From Barnesiella sp. An55 (GTDB taxonomy: Bacteria > Bacteroidota > Bacteroidia > Bacteroidales > Barnesiellaceae): a stretch of 64,000 bases of DNA. The notes beneath the pieces were generated by a model. The model did no database searches. It had not been told where the DNA came from and saw nothing but the letters and a program-made list of their open reading frames with translations. Below are positions 34,628 to 44,700 of the stretch, piece by piece. The stretch spans positions 62,001-126,000 of the forward strand of contig NZ_NFHZ01000011.1 in assembly GCF_002161555.1 (NCBI RefSeq), written 5' to 3'. A program made the position numbers and the translations under genes. How positions within the stretch are numbered: position 1 is the stretch's first letter; every line of letters begins with the position of its first letter.

Positions 34628-36181
34628 TTATTTTTTTTCGGTTCCTTTTTTAATTTGTTTCAGCATGATACCCACCTCGGCGATGAGCAGGATGGTAAAG
34701 AGGGAGGCAAACAGCCAGAAGGTGGTTTGCACCGAGGCTACCTCGATTTTCGAGATGGCGGCAAAGGTAGGCATGATATCCTGGATTACCCACGGCTGGC
34801 GTCCCATCTCGGCTACCACCCAACCGGCTTCGAGGCAGACGTAGCCCAGCGGAATGGTGAGTATGGCCACCCACAACATCCATTTGAGGCGAGGCAGTTT
34901 CTCTTTGTAGGAGAGGAAGAGCACGAGGGCAAAGAAGAGGATGAAGTAGCCACCCAGTATGATCATGATGTGGAACGAGTAGAAGACAAACGGTACATGG
35001 GGTATGAGTTGCTCGACCGAGTCGATATAGCCGTAGCCGAAGTACTCGTAGTTGGCGTCGAGTCGGGCCCGGGCCTCGTTCATGGCCGTGGTGTCGTTGT
35101 TTTGCCGGGCCGTATTAAAGTCGGCCAGGGCCGCGATGGCCAGGCGTCCGCGCTCCATCTTCTCCTGAGCCGAGAGGGCGATAATCTCTTCGCCCTTGAG
35201 ATTCTTGTCGGGGTAACCGCCGTCGATGATGTCGTTGATACCCGGCACGAACCCGTTCACCTCGCGGGTAGCCAGGATAGAGAGCAGCTTGGGAATGGGG
35301 ATGTCGAAGATGAATTCCTTCTCGTTGTTGTTGAACTCCTTGGCCGGATTGAGGATACCGAAGGCGATGAGCTCCTGCCCCTCTTTGCCGTGATAGACAC
35401 CCTCCATGGCAGCCAGCTTCATGGGCTGCTTGTCGGCCACCTGGTAGGCCGATCCGTCACCGGTATAGGCTACGACGAGAGCCCCCACCAAACCTACCCA
35501 GGCACCCACGCGGATACTCTGCTTGGCCAGGAAGTTCTCCCGGTTCTTGAGCAGATACCACGAGCTTACGCCCACGACAAAGATACCGCCCAGCACCCAG
35601 CCGGCCGAGATGGAGTGGAAAAACTTGTTGATGGCTACCGGCGAGAGCACCAGAGCCCAGAAGTCGTCCATGACGTTGCGGGCAGTTTCGGGGTCGAATT
35701 TCATGCCCACGGGATACTGCATCCACGAGTTGGCCACCAGAATCCACAGGGCCGAAATCGAGGCACCTATGGCGGTGAGCCAGGTCGAGGCCAGGTGGAA
35801 CCGTTTGCTCACTTTGTTCCACCCGAAGAACATCACGGCAATGAAGGTCGCCTCCATGAAGAAGGCCATGATACCCTCGATGGCAAGCGGTGCCCCGAAG
35901 ATATCGCCCACGAACCAACTGTAATTCGACCAGTTGGTGCCGAACTGAAACTCGAGAATGATACCGGTAGCCACCCCGATGGCAAAGTTGATGCCGAAGA
36001 GAGTCATCCAGTATTTGGTAATGGTTTTCCAGCGTTCGTCGCCGGTGCGGTAATAGATGGTTTCCATGATACCGACGATTACGCCCAGCCCCAGAGTGAG
36101 GGGGACGAACAGCCAGTGATAAAAGGCGGTGAGGGCAAACTGTGCCCTCGACCAGTCAACGAGCGTAAATAGATCGTTCAT
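34628..36181 (-). CDS. cydA: Cytochrome bd ubiquinol oxidase subunit I
   Basis: 517 residues. VDWSRAQFALTAFYHWLFVPLTLGL carries the axial His for heme b595 near residue 22. Further family stretches are TGIILEFQFGTNWSNYSWFVGDIFGAPLAIEG, MEATFIAVMFFGWNKVSKRFH, and EAGWVVAEMGRQPWVIQDIMPT toward the C-terminus. About nine membrane helices are visible. The periplasmic quinol (Q) loop between about 240 and 370 is charged and long. Its ATG overlaps the stop of DUF4492 (ATGA), and cydB follows at once. Quinol oxidase of the inner membrane. Confidence 0.96.
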   Translation of the reverse strand: MNDLFTLVDWSRAQFALTAFYHWLFVPLTLGLGVIVGIMETIYYRTGDERWKTITKYWMTLFGINFAIGVATGIILEFQFGTNWSNYSWFVGDIFGAPLAIEGIMAFFMEATFIAVMFFGWNKVSKRFHLASTWLTAIGASISALWILVANSWMQYPVGMKFDPETARNVMDDFWALVLSPVAINKFFHSISAGWVLGGIFVVGVSSWYLLKNRENFLAKQSIRVGAWVGLVGALVVAYTGDGSAYQVADKQPMKLAAMEGVYHGKEGQELIAFGILNPAKEFNNNEKEFIFDIPIPKLLSILATREVNGFVPGINDIIDGGYPDKNLKGEEIIALSAQEKMERGRLAIAALADFNTARQNNDTTAMNEARARLDANYEYFGYGYIDSVEQLIPHVPFVFYSFHIMIILGGYFILFFALVLFLSYKEKLPRLKWMLWVAILTIPLGYVCLEAGWVVAEMGRQPWVIQDIMPTFAAISKIEVASVQTTFWLFASLFTILLIAEVGIMLKQIKKGTEKK

Positions 36182-36447
36182 AACTCTTGTGATTGTTGTG
36201 GTTGAGAATTATAGGGATTGGTTAGATTTTCGATTACGGCATTGGCCCGTTCTTCGTCGGTGTCGAAATCCTTTTGCAAGATGTTGGGGAAAAAGAAGAG
36301 CTTGAGGATGAAAAACATGATGAACAGTTTGATGAGAATAATCGCCCAAAGTGTTTTTCCCAAGGTCATTGACCGGAACCCTTCGAGGTAGAATCGCCAT
36401 ACCCGCAGCAGGACGTTGTCGTTTTTCAAGGTCTTGTATTCTTCCAT
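36178..36447 (-). CDS. DUF4492 small membrane protein, cytochrome bd partner
   Basis: 89 residues from the ATG at 36447; a longer frame reaches 36522 but includes the promoter. MEEYKTLKNDNVLLRVWRFYLEGFRSMTLG followed by one hydrophobic helix (TLWAIILIKLFIMFFILKLFFF, about 33-54) and a charged tail. DUF4492 genes are regularly found just upstream of cydAB in Bacteroidetes and Campylobacterota. The role is unproven, but a small accessory subunit like CydX is a reasonable inference. Its last 4 bases overlap the cydA start, so the genes are translationally coupled. Confidence 0.85.
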   Translation of the reverse strand: MEEYKTLKNDNVLLRVWRFYLEGFRSMTLGKTLWAIILIKLFIMFFILKLFFFPNILQKDFDTDEERANAVIENLTNPYNSQPQQSQEL

Positions 36448-36507
36448 AGACAGGAGGTAATAGGTGAAGAAAGTTTTCGCAATATTCGGTAAAATTTGTG
36501 ATTGATA

Positions 36508-36515
36508 CAAATTTA
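36508..36515 (-). promoter_or_regulatory. -7 box of the cyd operon
   Basis: Minus strand TAAATTTG fits TAnnTTTG, 61 bases before the DUF4492 ATG. No clear -33 box. Confidence 0.4.
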
Positions 36516-36626
36516 TAACCATTATTTTTATGAGACATGAGTCGTTTTTTATCAGTAACGACTGGGGTGGAGATTTGGTTTGGAATAATTTCCAGAAAAA
36601 AATGGAACAGTATCAATAAATTGTGT

Positions 36627-36634
36627 TACCTTTG
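36627..36634 (+). promoter_or_regulatory. -7 box before cobalamin riboswitch 1
   Basis: TACCTTTG fits TAnnTTTG and lies about 10 bases before the riboswitch starts, so transcription would begin close to its 5' edge. Confidence 0.5.
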
Positions 36635-36639
36635 TGGCG

Positions 36640-36815
36640 CATTGGTTTCGAAACCCCGTTCGGGGTGTAGAATGAAAAGGGAATCGGGTGCAAGTCCCGA
36701 ACAGTCCCGCTGCTGTAAGCTCCCATAGAGGTGCCGAGAATACTTGAAAGCCACTGATTATGACGATTGGGAAGGCCTCGGTTACCGGAGTAAGTCAGAA
36801 GACCTGCCATGCTTT
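36640..36815 (+). ncRNA. Cobalamin riboswitch 1 (btuB leader)
   Basis: The conserved core is complete: GGGAATCGGGTGCAAGTCCC, then AACAGTCCCGCTGCTGTAAG (B12 box region), GCCACTG, GGGAAGGC, and AGTCAGAAGACCTGCC at the 3' side. It is followed by about 125 bases of expression platform before the btuB ATG at 36941. High adenosylcobalamin is expected to lower expression of the downstream transporter operon. Confidence 0.95.
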
Positions 36816-36940
36816 GTGTCATTAGCTTTCGGGGGGTAGAGCTTGTGAATCTGCAGAGGGGGATGACAATACCCGCATCTGCCTGTTTACATTGAACTTT
36901 TTGGGAAAGAACCCGCCCGAGGCTGTAAAAGAATAGTCCG

Positions 36941-38956
36941 ATGGAAAGACTTTGTCGTTGGGTATCGTTTGGTTGTATAATCGTGGCGCTGGCACTTGTG
37001 CCGGGGCGGGCGTGGGCCGGTGCGCCTTCGTCGCCCGACTCGATACAGACCCAGAGCCTGGGCGAGGTGATGGTTACCGCCAACCGGTACAGCGAGGTGA
37101 TTCCCTCCCAGAAACTCGCGGGGAAGGAGTTGCAGGCGCTCAACAGCTTTTCGGTAGCCGATGCCATACGCTATTTCTCGGGGATACAAATCAAGGACTA
37201 TGGCGGAGTGGGCGGTTTGAAAACCGTCAACATCCGTAGCATGGGTACCAACCACATGGGGGTCTATTACAACGGCATCCAGTTGGGCAATGCCCAGAAC
37301 GGACAGGTCGATTTGGGCAAATTCTCGCTCGAGAATATCGAGGAGATTTCGCTCTATAACGGGCAGAAGAGCGAGATATTCCAGTCGGCTCGCGAGTTCG
37401 GTTCGGCCGGTTCCATCTATCTTACGACCCGCCGGCCCAAGTTCAAACCGGGCGAGAAATCGCACCTGAAAGCCTCGCTGAAGGCCGGTTCGTTCGATCT
37501 CATCAACCCCTCGGTACTCTTCGAATACAAGCTCAGCGAGAGTGTGAGCATGACTTTCAACAGCGAGTGGACCAACTCGAGCGGCAAGTATAAGTTCCGT
37601 TACAAGCGGGTTACCCCTTCGGGCGAGGTGGCCTACGACACCACGGCTACCCGGCAAAACGGCGATATTGATGCCGTGCGCTTCGAGGGCGGGTTGCAGG
37701 GCTATCTCTCCAACGGTTTCTGGAAAGCCTATGTCTATCATTACAGTTCCGAGCGAGGAATCCCCGGCGCCATTGTCAACAACGTGTGGCGCAACGGCGA
37801 GCGGTTGTGGGACCGCAACTCCTTCGTGCAGGGCGTTTATCAGCAGGATATCACACGCAAATACAGCCTCAAGGTCAATGCCAAATATGCCTTTGACTAC
37901 ACCCACTATGTGAACAACGACGACAAGCTGATGCGGGTCGATAACCAATACAAGCAGCGTGAGGTCTATGTGTCGGTGGCCAACAAGTACTCGATACTTC
38001 GCAACTGGGACATGTCGGTGGCCTATGACATGCAGTGGAACGGCTTGTCGGAGTATCTCTCGGCCAGCCGCTACACGCACTGGATTTCGGCGGCTACCGC
38101 CTTTTCGCTGGCCGACCGTCTCAAGATGCAGGCCAGCGTGCTGGCCACCCTCGTCGATGAGACTACCGAGGGGCAGGCCAAGGCTCCCAACAAGAGCAAG
38201 GTGACCCCGGCCCTCTTCCTTTCGTACCAGCCGCTCAAGCGATACAACTGGGTGTTGCGTGCCTTCTATAAACAGATATATCGCATGCCCACCTTCAACG
38301 ACCTCTATTATACCGATATGGGTAATGCGGCCTTGAAACCCGAGAGTGCCACCCAGTACAACGTGGGGTTCACCTATGCCGTGGCTCCCAAAACGGGATT
38401 CCTCTCGGGATTCCACACCGGGGTCGATGCCTACTATAATCTGGTGAAAGACAAGATTGTAGCCTATCCCAAGGGGCAGCAGTTTCGCTGGACCATGCTC
38501 AACCTGGGAAAGGTCGATATACGGGGCATCGACGTGCAGGCAACGGCAACCTTCCGTCTGCCTCTCGAGATGGGGCTGATGACCAAGGTACAATATACCT
38601 ACCAGGAGGCTATCGATATTACCAGTCCCAGCGACAACTACTACCGCGACCAGATACCCTACATCCCCTGGCACAGTGGTTCGGCCATTCTGGGACTCAC
38701 CTACAAGGATTGGGGGCTCAACTACAGTTTTGTCTATGTGGGCGAGCGTTACAACCAGCAGGAGAATATCGAGTACAACTATGTGCAGCCGTGGTACACG
38801 AGCGACATATCGCTGGTGAAGTCGTTCAAAATCAAAGCCGTGTCGCTGAAGGTGACGGCCGAGGTCAACAATCTTTTCGACCAGGCCTACGATGTGGTGC
38901 TCAACTACCCCATGCCCATGCGTAACTATCGGTTTGGCATAGCTATCGAATTATGA
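36941..38956 (+). CDS. btuB: TonB-dependent cobalamin receptor, BtuB-like
   Basis: 671 residues. Signal peptide to about 26 (ending WAGA). The sequence LGEVMVTANRYSEVIPSQKL (about 38-58) has the TonB box/plug entry, followed by a plug domain (DAIRYFSGIQIKDYGGVGGLKTVNIRSMG) and a 22-strand barrel ending in the outer-membrane signature YRFGIAIEL with terminal hydrophobic strand. Control by a cobalamin riboswitch and the following btuG-like gene make B12 the probable substrate. It imports cobamides across the outer membrane with energy from TonB-ExbBD. Its stop overlaps the next start (ATGATG). Confidence 0.93.
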   Translation: MERLCRWVSFGCIIVALALVPGRAWAGAPSSPDSIQTQSLGEVMVTANRYSEVIPSQKLAGKELQALNSFSVADAIRYFSGIQIKDYGGVGGLKTVNIRSMGTNHMGVYYNGIQLGNAQNGQVDLGKFSLENIEEISLYNGQKSEIFQSAREFGSAGSIYLTTRRPKFKPGEKSHLKASLKAGSFDLINPSVLFEYKLSESVSMTFNSEWTNSSGKYKFRYKRVTPSGEVAYDTTATRQNGDIDAVRFEGGLQGYLSNGFWKAYVYHYSSERGIPGAIVNNVWRNGERLWDRNSFVQGVYQQDITRKYSLKVNAKYAFDYTHYVNNDDKLMRVDNQYKQREVYVSVANKYSILRNWDMSVAYDMQWNGLSEYLSASRYTHWISAATAFSLADRLKMQASVLATLVDETTEGQAKAPNKSKVTPALFLSYQPLKRYNWVLRAFYKQIYRMPTFNDLYYTDMGNAALKPESATQYNVGFTYAVAPKTGFLSGFHTGVDAYYNLVKDKIVAYPKGQQFRWTMLNLGKVDIRGIDVQATATFRLPLEMGLMTKVQYTYQEAIDITSPSDNYYRDQIPYIPWHSGSAILGLTYKDWGLNYSFVYVGERYNQQENIEYNYVQPWYTSDISLVKSFKIKAVSLKVTAEVNNLFDQAYDVVLNYPMPMRNYRFGIAIEL

Positions 38957-40125
38957 TGAGAGGCAGTTTTTTACATATAATCACCGGAGTGGTGTTGGCG
39001 ATGCTGGCGACGATGACCTCGTGTCGCGAGGACGATGTAATCATCCTCACCGAGTATGAGCCCTATCCCGGCATGCTCGATACCTCGTCGCCCTACGCCG
39101 GGCTTTACCTGCTCAACGAGGGGAATATGGGGTCGAACAAATGTACGCTCGACTTTGTCGATTTCGAACAGGGCGAGTATGCCCGCAACCTCTATGCCGA
39201 GCGTAATCCAAACGTGGTCAAGGAGTTGGGTGATGTGGGCAACGATATACAGATTTACGGCTCCAAACTCTATGCCGTCATCAACTGCTCGCACAAGGTC
39301 GAGGTGCTCGATGCCCGCACCTGCAAGCGCATCGGGCAGGTCGATATCCCCAACTGTCGCTATGTAACCTTCGACGGGGGGTATGCCTATGTGTCGGCCT
39401 ATGTGGGGCCGGTGGGGATTGACCCCAACGCCCAGCTGGGAGCTGTGTTCCAGGTCGATACGGCTACTCTCGAGGTGACTGCCGAGGTGACGGTGGGCTA
39501 TCAGCCCGACGAACTGGTTGTGCAGGACGGGCTCATCTATGTAGCCAACTCGGGCGGGTATCGCAAACCCAACTACGACTATACGGTATCGGTGGTCGAT
39601 ATCGCCACGATGACCCAGATACGCAAGATTCCCGTGGGGATAAACCTGCATCGCATCCGGGCCGACCGCTACGGCAAGCTGTGGGTGTCGTCGCGTGGCG
39701 ATTACAACACGGTGCCCTCGCGCCTCTTTGTCCTGGAGAAGGATGGGCGCACCGGCCGCATGGAGGTGAGCGACACGCTCGATATCCCGTGCAGCGAGAT
39801 GGAAATCTGTGGCGACTCGCTCTACCTGTACAGTGTGTCGTGGAGCGATGTGTCGCAGGAGAATAGCGTGACCTATGGCATTGTCGATGTGCGCACCGGC
39901 AAACTGGTCTCCGACAACTTTATCAAGGACGGTACCGATGCCGACATCGATATCCCCTATGGGTTGAAGGTGAACCCCTACAACGGCGACATCTATGTGA
40001 CCGATGCCAAGAACTATGTCTCGAGCGGGAATCTGCTCTGTTACGGCCGCGACGGGAAATTGAAGTGGAAAGTACGCACTGGCGATATCCCTGCGCACAT
40101 GGCTTTTTTGAAAAAAACTAACTGA
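38953..40125 (+). CDS. btuG: BtuG-like surface cobalamin-binding beta-propeller lipoprotein
   Basis: 390 residues. Lipobox MTSC near residue 24 followed by REDD, which fits the surface lipoprotein export signal. From about 45 the sequence is a YncE/DUF5074-type propeller: GLYLLNEGNMGSNKCTLDFVDF, DVGNDIQIYGSKLYAVINCSHKVEVLDA, YQPDELVVQDGLIYVANSGGY, SVVDIATMTQIRKIPVGINLHRIRAD. In Bacteroides thetaiotaomicron BtuG proteins of this architecture bind B12 with extreme affinity and pass it to BtuB. Overlap with btuB by 4 bases and riboswitch control support the same role. Residue-level B12 contacts were not checked. Confidence 0.88.
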   Translation: MMRGSFLHIITGVVLAMLATMTSCREDDVIILTEYEPYPGMLDTSSPYAGLYLLNEGNMGSNKCTLDFVDFEQGEYARNLYAERNPNVVKELGDVGNDIQIYGSKLYAVINCSHKVEVLDARTCKRIGQVDIPNCRYVTFDGGYAYVSAYVGPVGIDPNAQLGAVFQVDTATLEVTAEVTVGYQPDELVVQDGLIYVANSGGYRKPNYDYTVSVVDIATMTQIRKIPVGINLHRIRADRYGKLWVSSRGDYNTVPSRLFVLEKDGRTGRMEVSDTLDIPCSEMEICGDSLYLYSVSWSDVSQENSVTYGIVDVRTGKLVSDNFIKDGTDADIDIPYGLKVNPYNGDIYVTDAKNYVSSGNLLCYGRDGKLKWKVRTGDIPAHMAFLKKTN

Positions 40126-41333
40126 TGGATATGAAACGAATCTTGTACCTTTTTCCGATGCTTTGGCTTCTCTTTTTGACCGCTTGCCAAAGCGATACCC
40201 CGGCCATGATTTCGCTGGGACTCGACGATGCCTATGTGGTGGAACGCATGAAGAGCCTCTCCCTTCACCCCCAGTTCTCGGGCGAGCGGTATGAGTGGCA
40301 CCTCTCTTACGAATCGACAGCCGTCGATTCGCTGGTGGCGACTACCCGCGACTATACCTTTGTCGCTCCCAAGACCGGGACTTATTGGTTGAAGCTGAAC
40401 ATCTACGATGCGGTTAATCCTGTGGAACATCTCATGCAGATTGTCGTACACGATGAGGAGGTTGCCTATAGTCCCTACATTACCCGGGTCCTCGAATATC
40501 GTCCGGCACCGGGACAGTTTGTCAACGAGTTGCCGCAATATAACGAGGGAGATACCGAGGAGACCATGCGGCAAAAGGCCGAGGATTGTCTGGCCTATAA
40601 TGCCGGTACCCTGGTGACACTGGGCGGTTATGGCGGTTACATTGTCGTAGGGTTCGACCACACGATAGTCAATCACCCGGGCGAATACGACTTCAAGATT
40701 TTGGGCAATGCCTTTTACTCTTCGTCAGCCCAGGGGGCCTCGGGGGGAAGCAGCGAGCCCGGTATCGTGATGGTATCGGTCGATGTCAACGGCAACGGTA
40801 TTGCCGACGATGCGTGGTACGAGCTGGCTGGCAGCGAATATGGCAAGGAATCGACGGTGAAGAACTACCAGATTACCTACTATCGCCCCGACGAAGGCAA
40901 GACTCCGGAGCCCGGTACCGATCCCAGTGTAACCGATGCAACTTATGTGCGCTGGACCGATAATCAGGGGAGCACGGGATATATCTCGAAGCTGACCTAT
41001 CACAAGCAAGCATACTATCCCCAATGGCTTGCGAGCGAAACCCTTTCGTTCGAGGGTACCCGCCTGGCCGATAATGCTGTCGATGAGAGTGGCAACGGTT
41101 CCTACTATGTGCTCTATGCCTATGACTGGGGCTATGCCGACAATCATCCCAACGACAGCGAAAAGTCGAATTTCAAGATCGATTGGGCCGTCGATGCCCA
41201 GGGTAATCCCGTGACGTTGCCGGGTATCGATTTCGTCAAGATATATACCGGGGTCAACCAGTTCAACGGTTGGTTGGGCGAGTGCTCGACCGAGGTGGCC
41301 GGAGTAACCGATCTCCATGTCGATGCTCATTGA
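40125..41333 (+). CDS. Riboswitch-controlled surface lipoprotein with PKD-like N-terminus
   Basis: 402 residues. Lipobox LTAC near residue 21 (QSD follows). Residues about 35-110 form a PKD/Ig-like beta domain (SGERYEWHLSYESTAVDSLVATTRDYTFVAPKTGTYWLKLNIYD shows the W..DG.....PGTY pattern in weak form). The rest (about 150-400) is a single domain of unknown fold with LVTLGGYGGYIVVGFDHTIVN, DFKILGNAFYSSSA, SEPGIVMVSVDVNGNG and DFVKIYTGVNQFNGWLGE. Proteins of this kind are annotated only as cell surface proteins in Bacteroidales B12 loci. The ATG shares a base with the btuG stop, making a three-gene transport operon. A cobamide-binding or receptor-lid role is inference. Confidence 0.75.
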   Translation: MDMKRILYLFPMLWLLFLTACQSDTPAMISLGLDDAYVVERMKSLSLHPQFSGERYEWHLSYESTAVDSLVATTRDYTFVAPKTGTYWLKLNIYDAVNPVEHLMQIVVHDEEVAYSPYITRVLEYRPAPGQFVNELPQYNEGDTEETMRQKAEDCLAYNAGTLVTLGGYGGYIVVGFDHTIVNHPGEYDFKILGNAFYSSSAQGASGGSSEPGIVMVSVDVNGNGIADDAWYELAGSEYGKESTVKNYQITYYRPDEGKTPEPGTDPSVTDATYVRWTDNQGSTGYISKLTYHKQAYYPQWLASETLSFEGTRLADNAVDESGNGSYYVLYAYDWGYADNHPNDSEKSNFKIDWAVDAQGNPVTLPGIDFVKIYTGVNQFNGWLGECSTEVAGVTDLHVDAH

Positions 41334-41401
41334 AAAACACACGATAGAGACTGAAAACAAAATAGAAACAGAATAGAGAACCAGACGAGAATAGAAAGAT
41401 A

Positions 41402-41437
41402 AAGAAAAAGAAAAAGAAAAAGAAAAAGAAAAAGAAA
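41402..41437 (+). repeat. (GAAAAA)n hexanucleotide tract before riboswitch 2
   Basis: Five full GAAAAA units (41404-41433) plus partial units at both ends, purine-only on the plus strand, ending about 15 bases before the second riboswitch. A tract of this kind can change length by slippage. It lies where the promoter of the second B12 operon would be expected; no TAnnTTTG box is present there. Confidence 0.8.
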
Positions 41438-41451
41438 TAGTGTAGTGCGCA

Positions 41452-41612
41452 CAGGTTCGGCTGGTAAAGCCGATTAAAAGGGAATCGGGTGCAAGTCCCG
41501 AACAGTCCCGCTGCTGTGAACTCCAAACAAAAGGTGCCGGGAAGGACGTCACTGATTTTGATAATCGGGAAGGCCTCGGTAGCCGGAGTAAGTCAGAAGA
41601 CCTGCCGTGCGT
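41452..41612 (+). ncRNA. Cobalamin riboswitch 2
   Basis: Same core as riboswitch 1: GGGAATCGGGTGCAAGTCCC, GAACAGTCCCGCTGCTGTGA, CACTG, GGGAAGGC and AGTCAGAAGACCTGCC. About 150 bases of platform follow (with a CCCG/CGGG hairpin near 41655-41668) before the ATG at 41763. It implies the genes from 41763 onward are also repressed by B12. Confidence 0.95.
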
Positions 41613-41762
41613 ATTGTCTCAAAAGCTTGCGAGGTATGAGCTGCGACAAAAATGACTCCCGGTGTATCGGGCGGGTTCTATGGGGCATGAGTAAACCATA
41701 TCTTGCAAGTATTGAAATGGAAACGCGATTGTTTAATTTTAATACTTAAAGATTTAACCGAA

Positions 41763-44700
41763 ATGAAAAAATTTTATCTTTTCATGTTTTTGCTGCTTGC
41801 GGTAGTGCAGTTGCCAGCACAAGTTCTTGTGCAGGGATGTCCGCACCCCACAGCCATGCAATTGGTATTGCCCCAGGCAATTGCCGATGGAACCTTTACT
41901 ATGGATATGATTGAAAACTGGACCGGCGAGGGCTCCAATCGAGCAGCCTTGGCGGTGCAGTGGAATGTCGATGGCGAGGAGAGCGCCCTCGTGTGGGGCT
42001 TTCGCTGGGATGGCGAAGCTACCGGAGCTACCATGATTATGGCCATTGCTGCGGCCGATCCCCGGTTTGTCATTGCTTCGGAGTCGGGCACGGCTTTTGG
42101 CAGCACGGTATCGGGCTTGGGTTACGATGTCAACAAGAGCGGCGATTTTGCCATCTCCAAAGATGGCGAGGTGTTGCATGCCAATGAGATAGGACTTATT
42201 CCCATGTCGGGCTATACCTACGACGGATGGAGTTGTACCGATCCCGAGGATTACTGGCAGTCGGGGTGGTATCAGGGCTATTGGTCATACTGGACCAAAT
42301 CGAGCGATAGCGAGCCCTGGGGATACAGCAATATGGGTATCTCGGGCCGCAAGCTCACCAACGGCTGTTGGGACGGTTGGAGTTTTGCCGCCGGCATGCA
42401 GTCGTATGCCTGGAAACCGTTGGCCGCTGCTTCCAAAAACGGATTGACGGCCCCCTCGGTAAAAACTCAACCCGAGAGCCTGGTCGTATCGCCGGGCGAA
42501 CCCGTGACCTTTGCTCCTGTATTTGGAGGCGACAGCCTCACTTTCCAGTGGTATAAAGACAAGACGGTGATTCGAGATGCTGTCTCGGCTACCTATTCGA
42601 TTGCGTCGGCTACGACAGGCGATGCCGGCAGTTACTATTGCTTGGCCAGCAACCGCCTGGGCACGGTTTCAACCGAAACGGTTACCCTTACCGTGGGTGA
42701 GAAACCGGTAGTGGCCATGCCGGGCGAGGTTCCTGGTACGGCCGTCGTCATGTATGACGATTCCTATGCTACGTTCTCGGGAACCCTGACCATTCCTTCG
42801 ACCGTCGAACTCGACGGGAAACCCTGTACGGTGACGGGGATTGGCGACATGGCCTTCATGGGTTGTGTCAAACTCACGGCTGTGGTTCTCCCCGAGACGG
42901 TGCAGACGATAGGCGAGGGAGCTTTCTATGGGTGTTCTCGTTTGGCGTCAATCACTTTGCCTGCCGCCATCACCGCGATTGGAGCCGAAGCCTTCGGCGA
43001 TTGTGTGTCACTGGCTACGCTCACGACCAACGAAAATCTTAAAACCATAGGCCGTTCGGCTTTTGCCGGTTGTGCGGCTTTGACTTCTGTGACTTTACCC
43101 GAGGGGGTAACTTCGCTGGGAGCCCTGGCTTTCAAAGATTGTGTCAAACTGACCTCGACAACGTTGGGCAACTCGCTCACACAGGTGGGCGATTCGGCCT
43201 TCTATGGCTGTGCCGCACTGGCTGCCGTGGCTCTGCCCGCTACGGTCAATCGGGTAGGCAACCATGCGTTCTATGGTTGCAACTCTTTGCGTACGATGAC
43301 ACTTGCCGAGCAATCGGCCTTGCGCGAAATAGGGGCGTATGCCTTTGCCGAAACGGCTGTCGAGTCGGTAGCTTTGCCCGACGGCCTCACCTCGCTGGGC
43401 AACTATGCCTTCAACAAGTGTACTTCGCTCACGACCGTATCGCTGGGCAATGGACTCACCGCCATCGGCGACTATACTTTTGCCGATTGTAAGGCGCTCA
43501 CCTCGGTCGAACTGGGCAAGGCGCTCACTACGATTGGCAGCCGTGCCTTCAACAATGCCGCTCTCACCTCGCTGGTGTTGCCCGAGACGATGCAGACGAT
43601 AGGCGAATGGGCCTTCTATTACTGTCCTCTCACGACACTCACACTTAACAACAGGTTGCAGTCGATAGGCAGTCGGGCTTTCTATGGTGCTGCAATACAG
43701 TCGCTCGATATTCCCAACAGCGTGACAGAGCTGGGTACCTATGCCTTCAGCAGCTGCAAGAAACTCGAGAGTCTCACCGTGGGTACCGGTATTACCCAGA
43801 TAAGCGACTATGCCTTCAATGGCTGTTCGGCTCTCTCGCAAGTCTCTTCTCCCGCTGTGACCGAGATAGGAGCCAGTGCCTTCAAAGGATGTACGGCCTT
43901 GAAGTCGTTGCCCCTGAACGACCGTATTGTGACATTGGGCGGTTCGGCCTTCTCGGGCTGTACGGGTATTACCGAAGTGACGGTTCCCAACAGCGTTACT
44001 TCAATGGGTTCTTCGGTCTTTGAGAAGTGTACGGCCTTGACTGCGGCAACGCTTGGCACGGGTCTCGCATCGGTCCCCGATTATACCTTCAACGGTTGTA
44101 CGGCCCTCACGGCGGTGACTCTGCCTGCCAATATCACTGCGATAGGCAAGTATGCTTTCCAAAGCACTGGATTGACGACTTTGCCTTTGACCGAACAGAT
44201 AACCGAAATCAAGGACTATGCCTTCAAAGGGTGTACGAAATTGACCGAGGTCGATGTGCCCGACCGGGTGACTGCCCTGGGCGGCTATGTCTTCAGAGAG
44301 TGTACCGGCTTGCGCACGGTCCGCATGGGCGGTGGGATAACCGCTGTGCCCACCTACGCCTTCTACGGCTGTACGGTACTCGAATCGGTTGTGCTCTCCG
44401 ACAAGATTGTCGAGATAGGCGACTATGCCTTCTACAACTGCAAGGGTTTGAAAAAACTGCCCGAGGCTCCCGGGGTGACTACTTTCGGCAAGTCGGCCTT
44501 CTATGGCTGCACGGGGCTGGAATCGGCTCAATTTTCCGATAAGGTGACGACCCTGGGTTCGGCCATCTTCTCGGGATGTACCTCGCTAACCTCGATTGTA
44601 GTACCCGATGGGGTGACTTCGCTGGGCGCTTCGGCCTTCTATGGCTGCTCTTCCCTGGAGTCGGCCGTGTTGGGTGCCGGGGTGAAGAAACTCGATTCGA

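Noticed and set aside
34622-36172. Plus-strand frame of 516 codons opposite cydA
   Set aside because: cydA on the minus strand has full-length family motifs. The plus-strand product is His/Glu-rich and unlike any protein I know.
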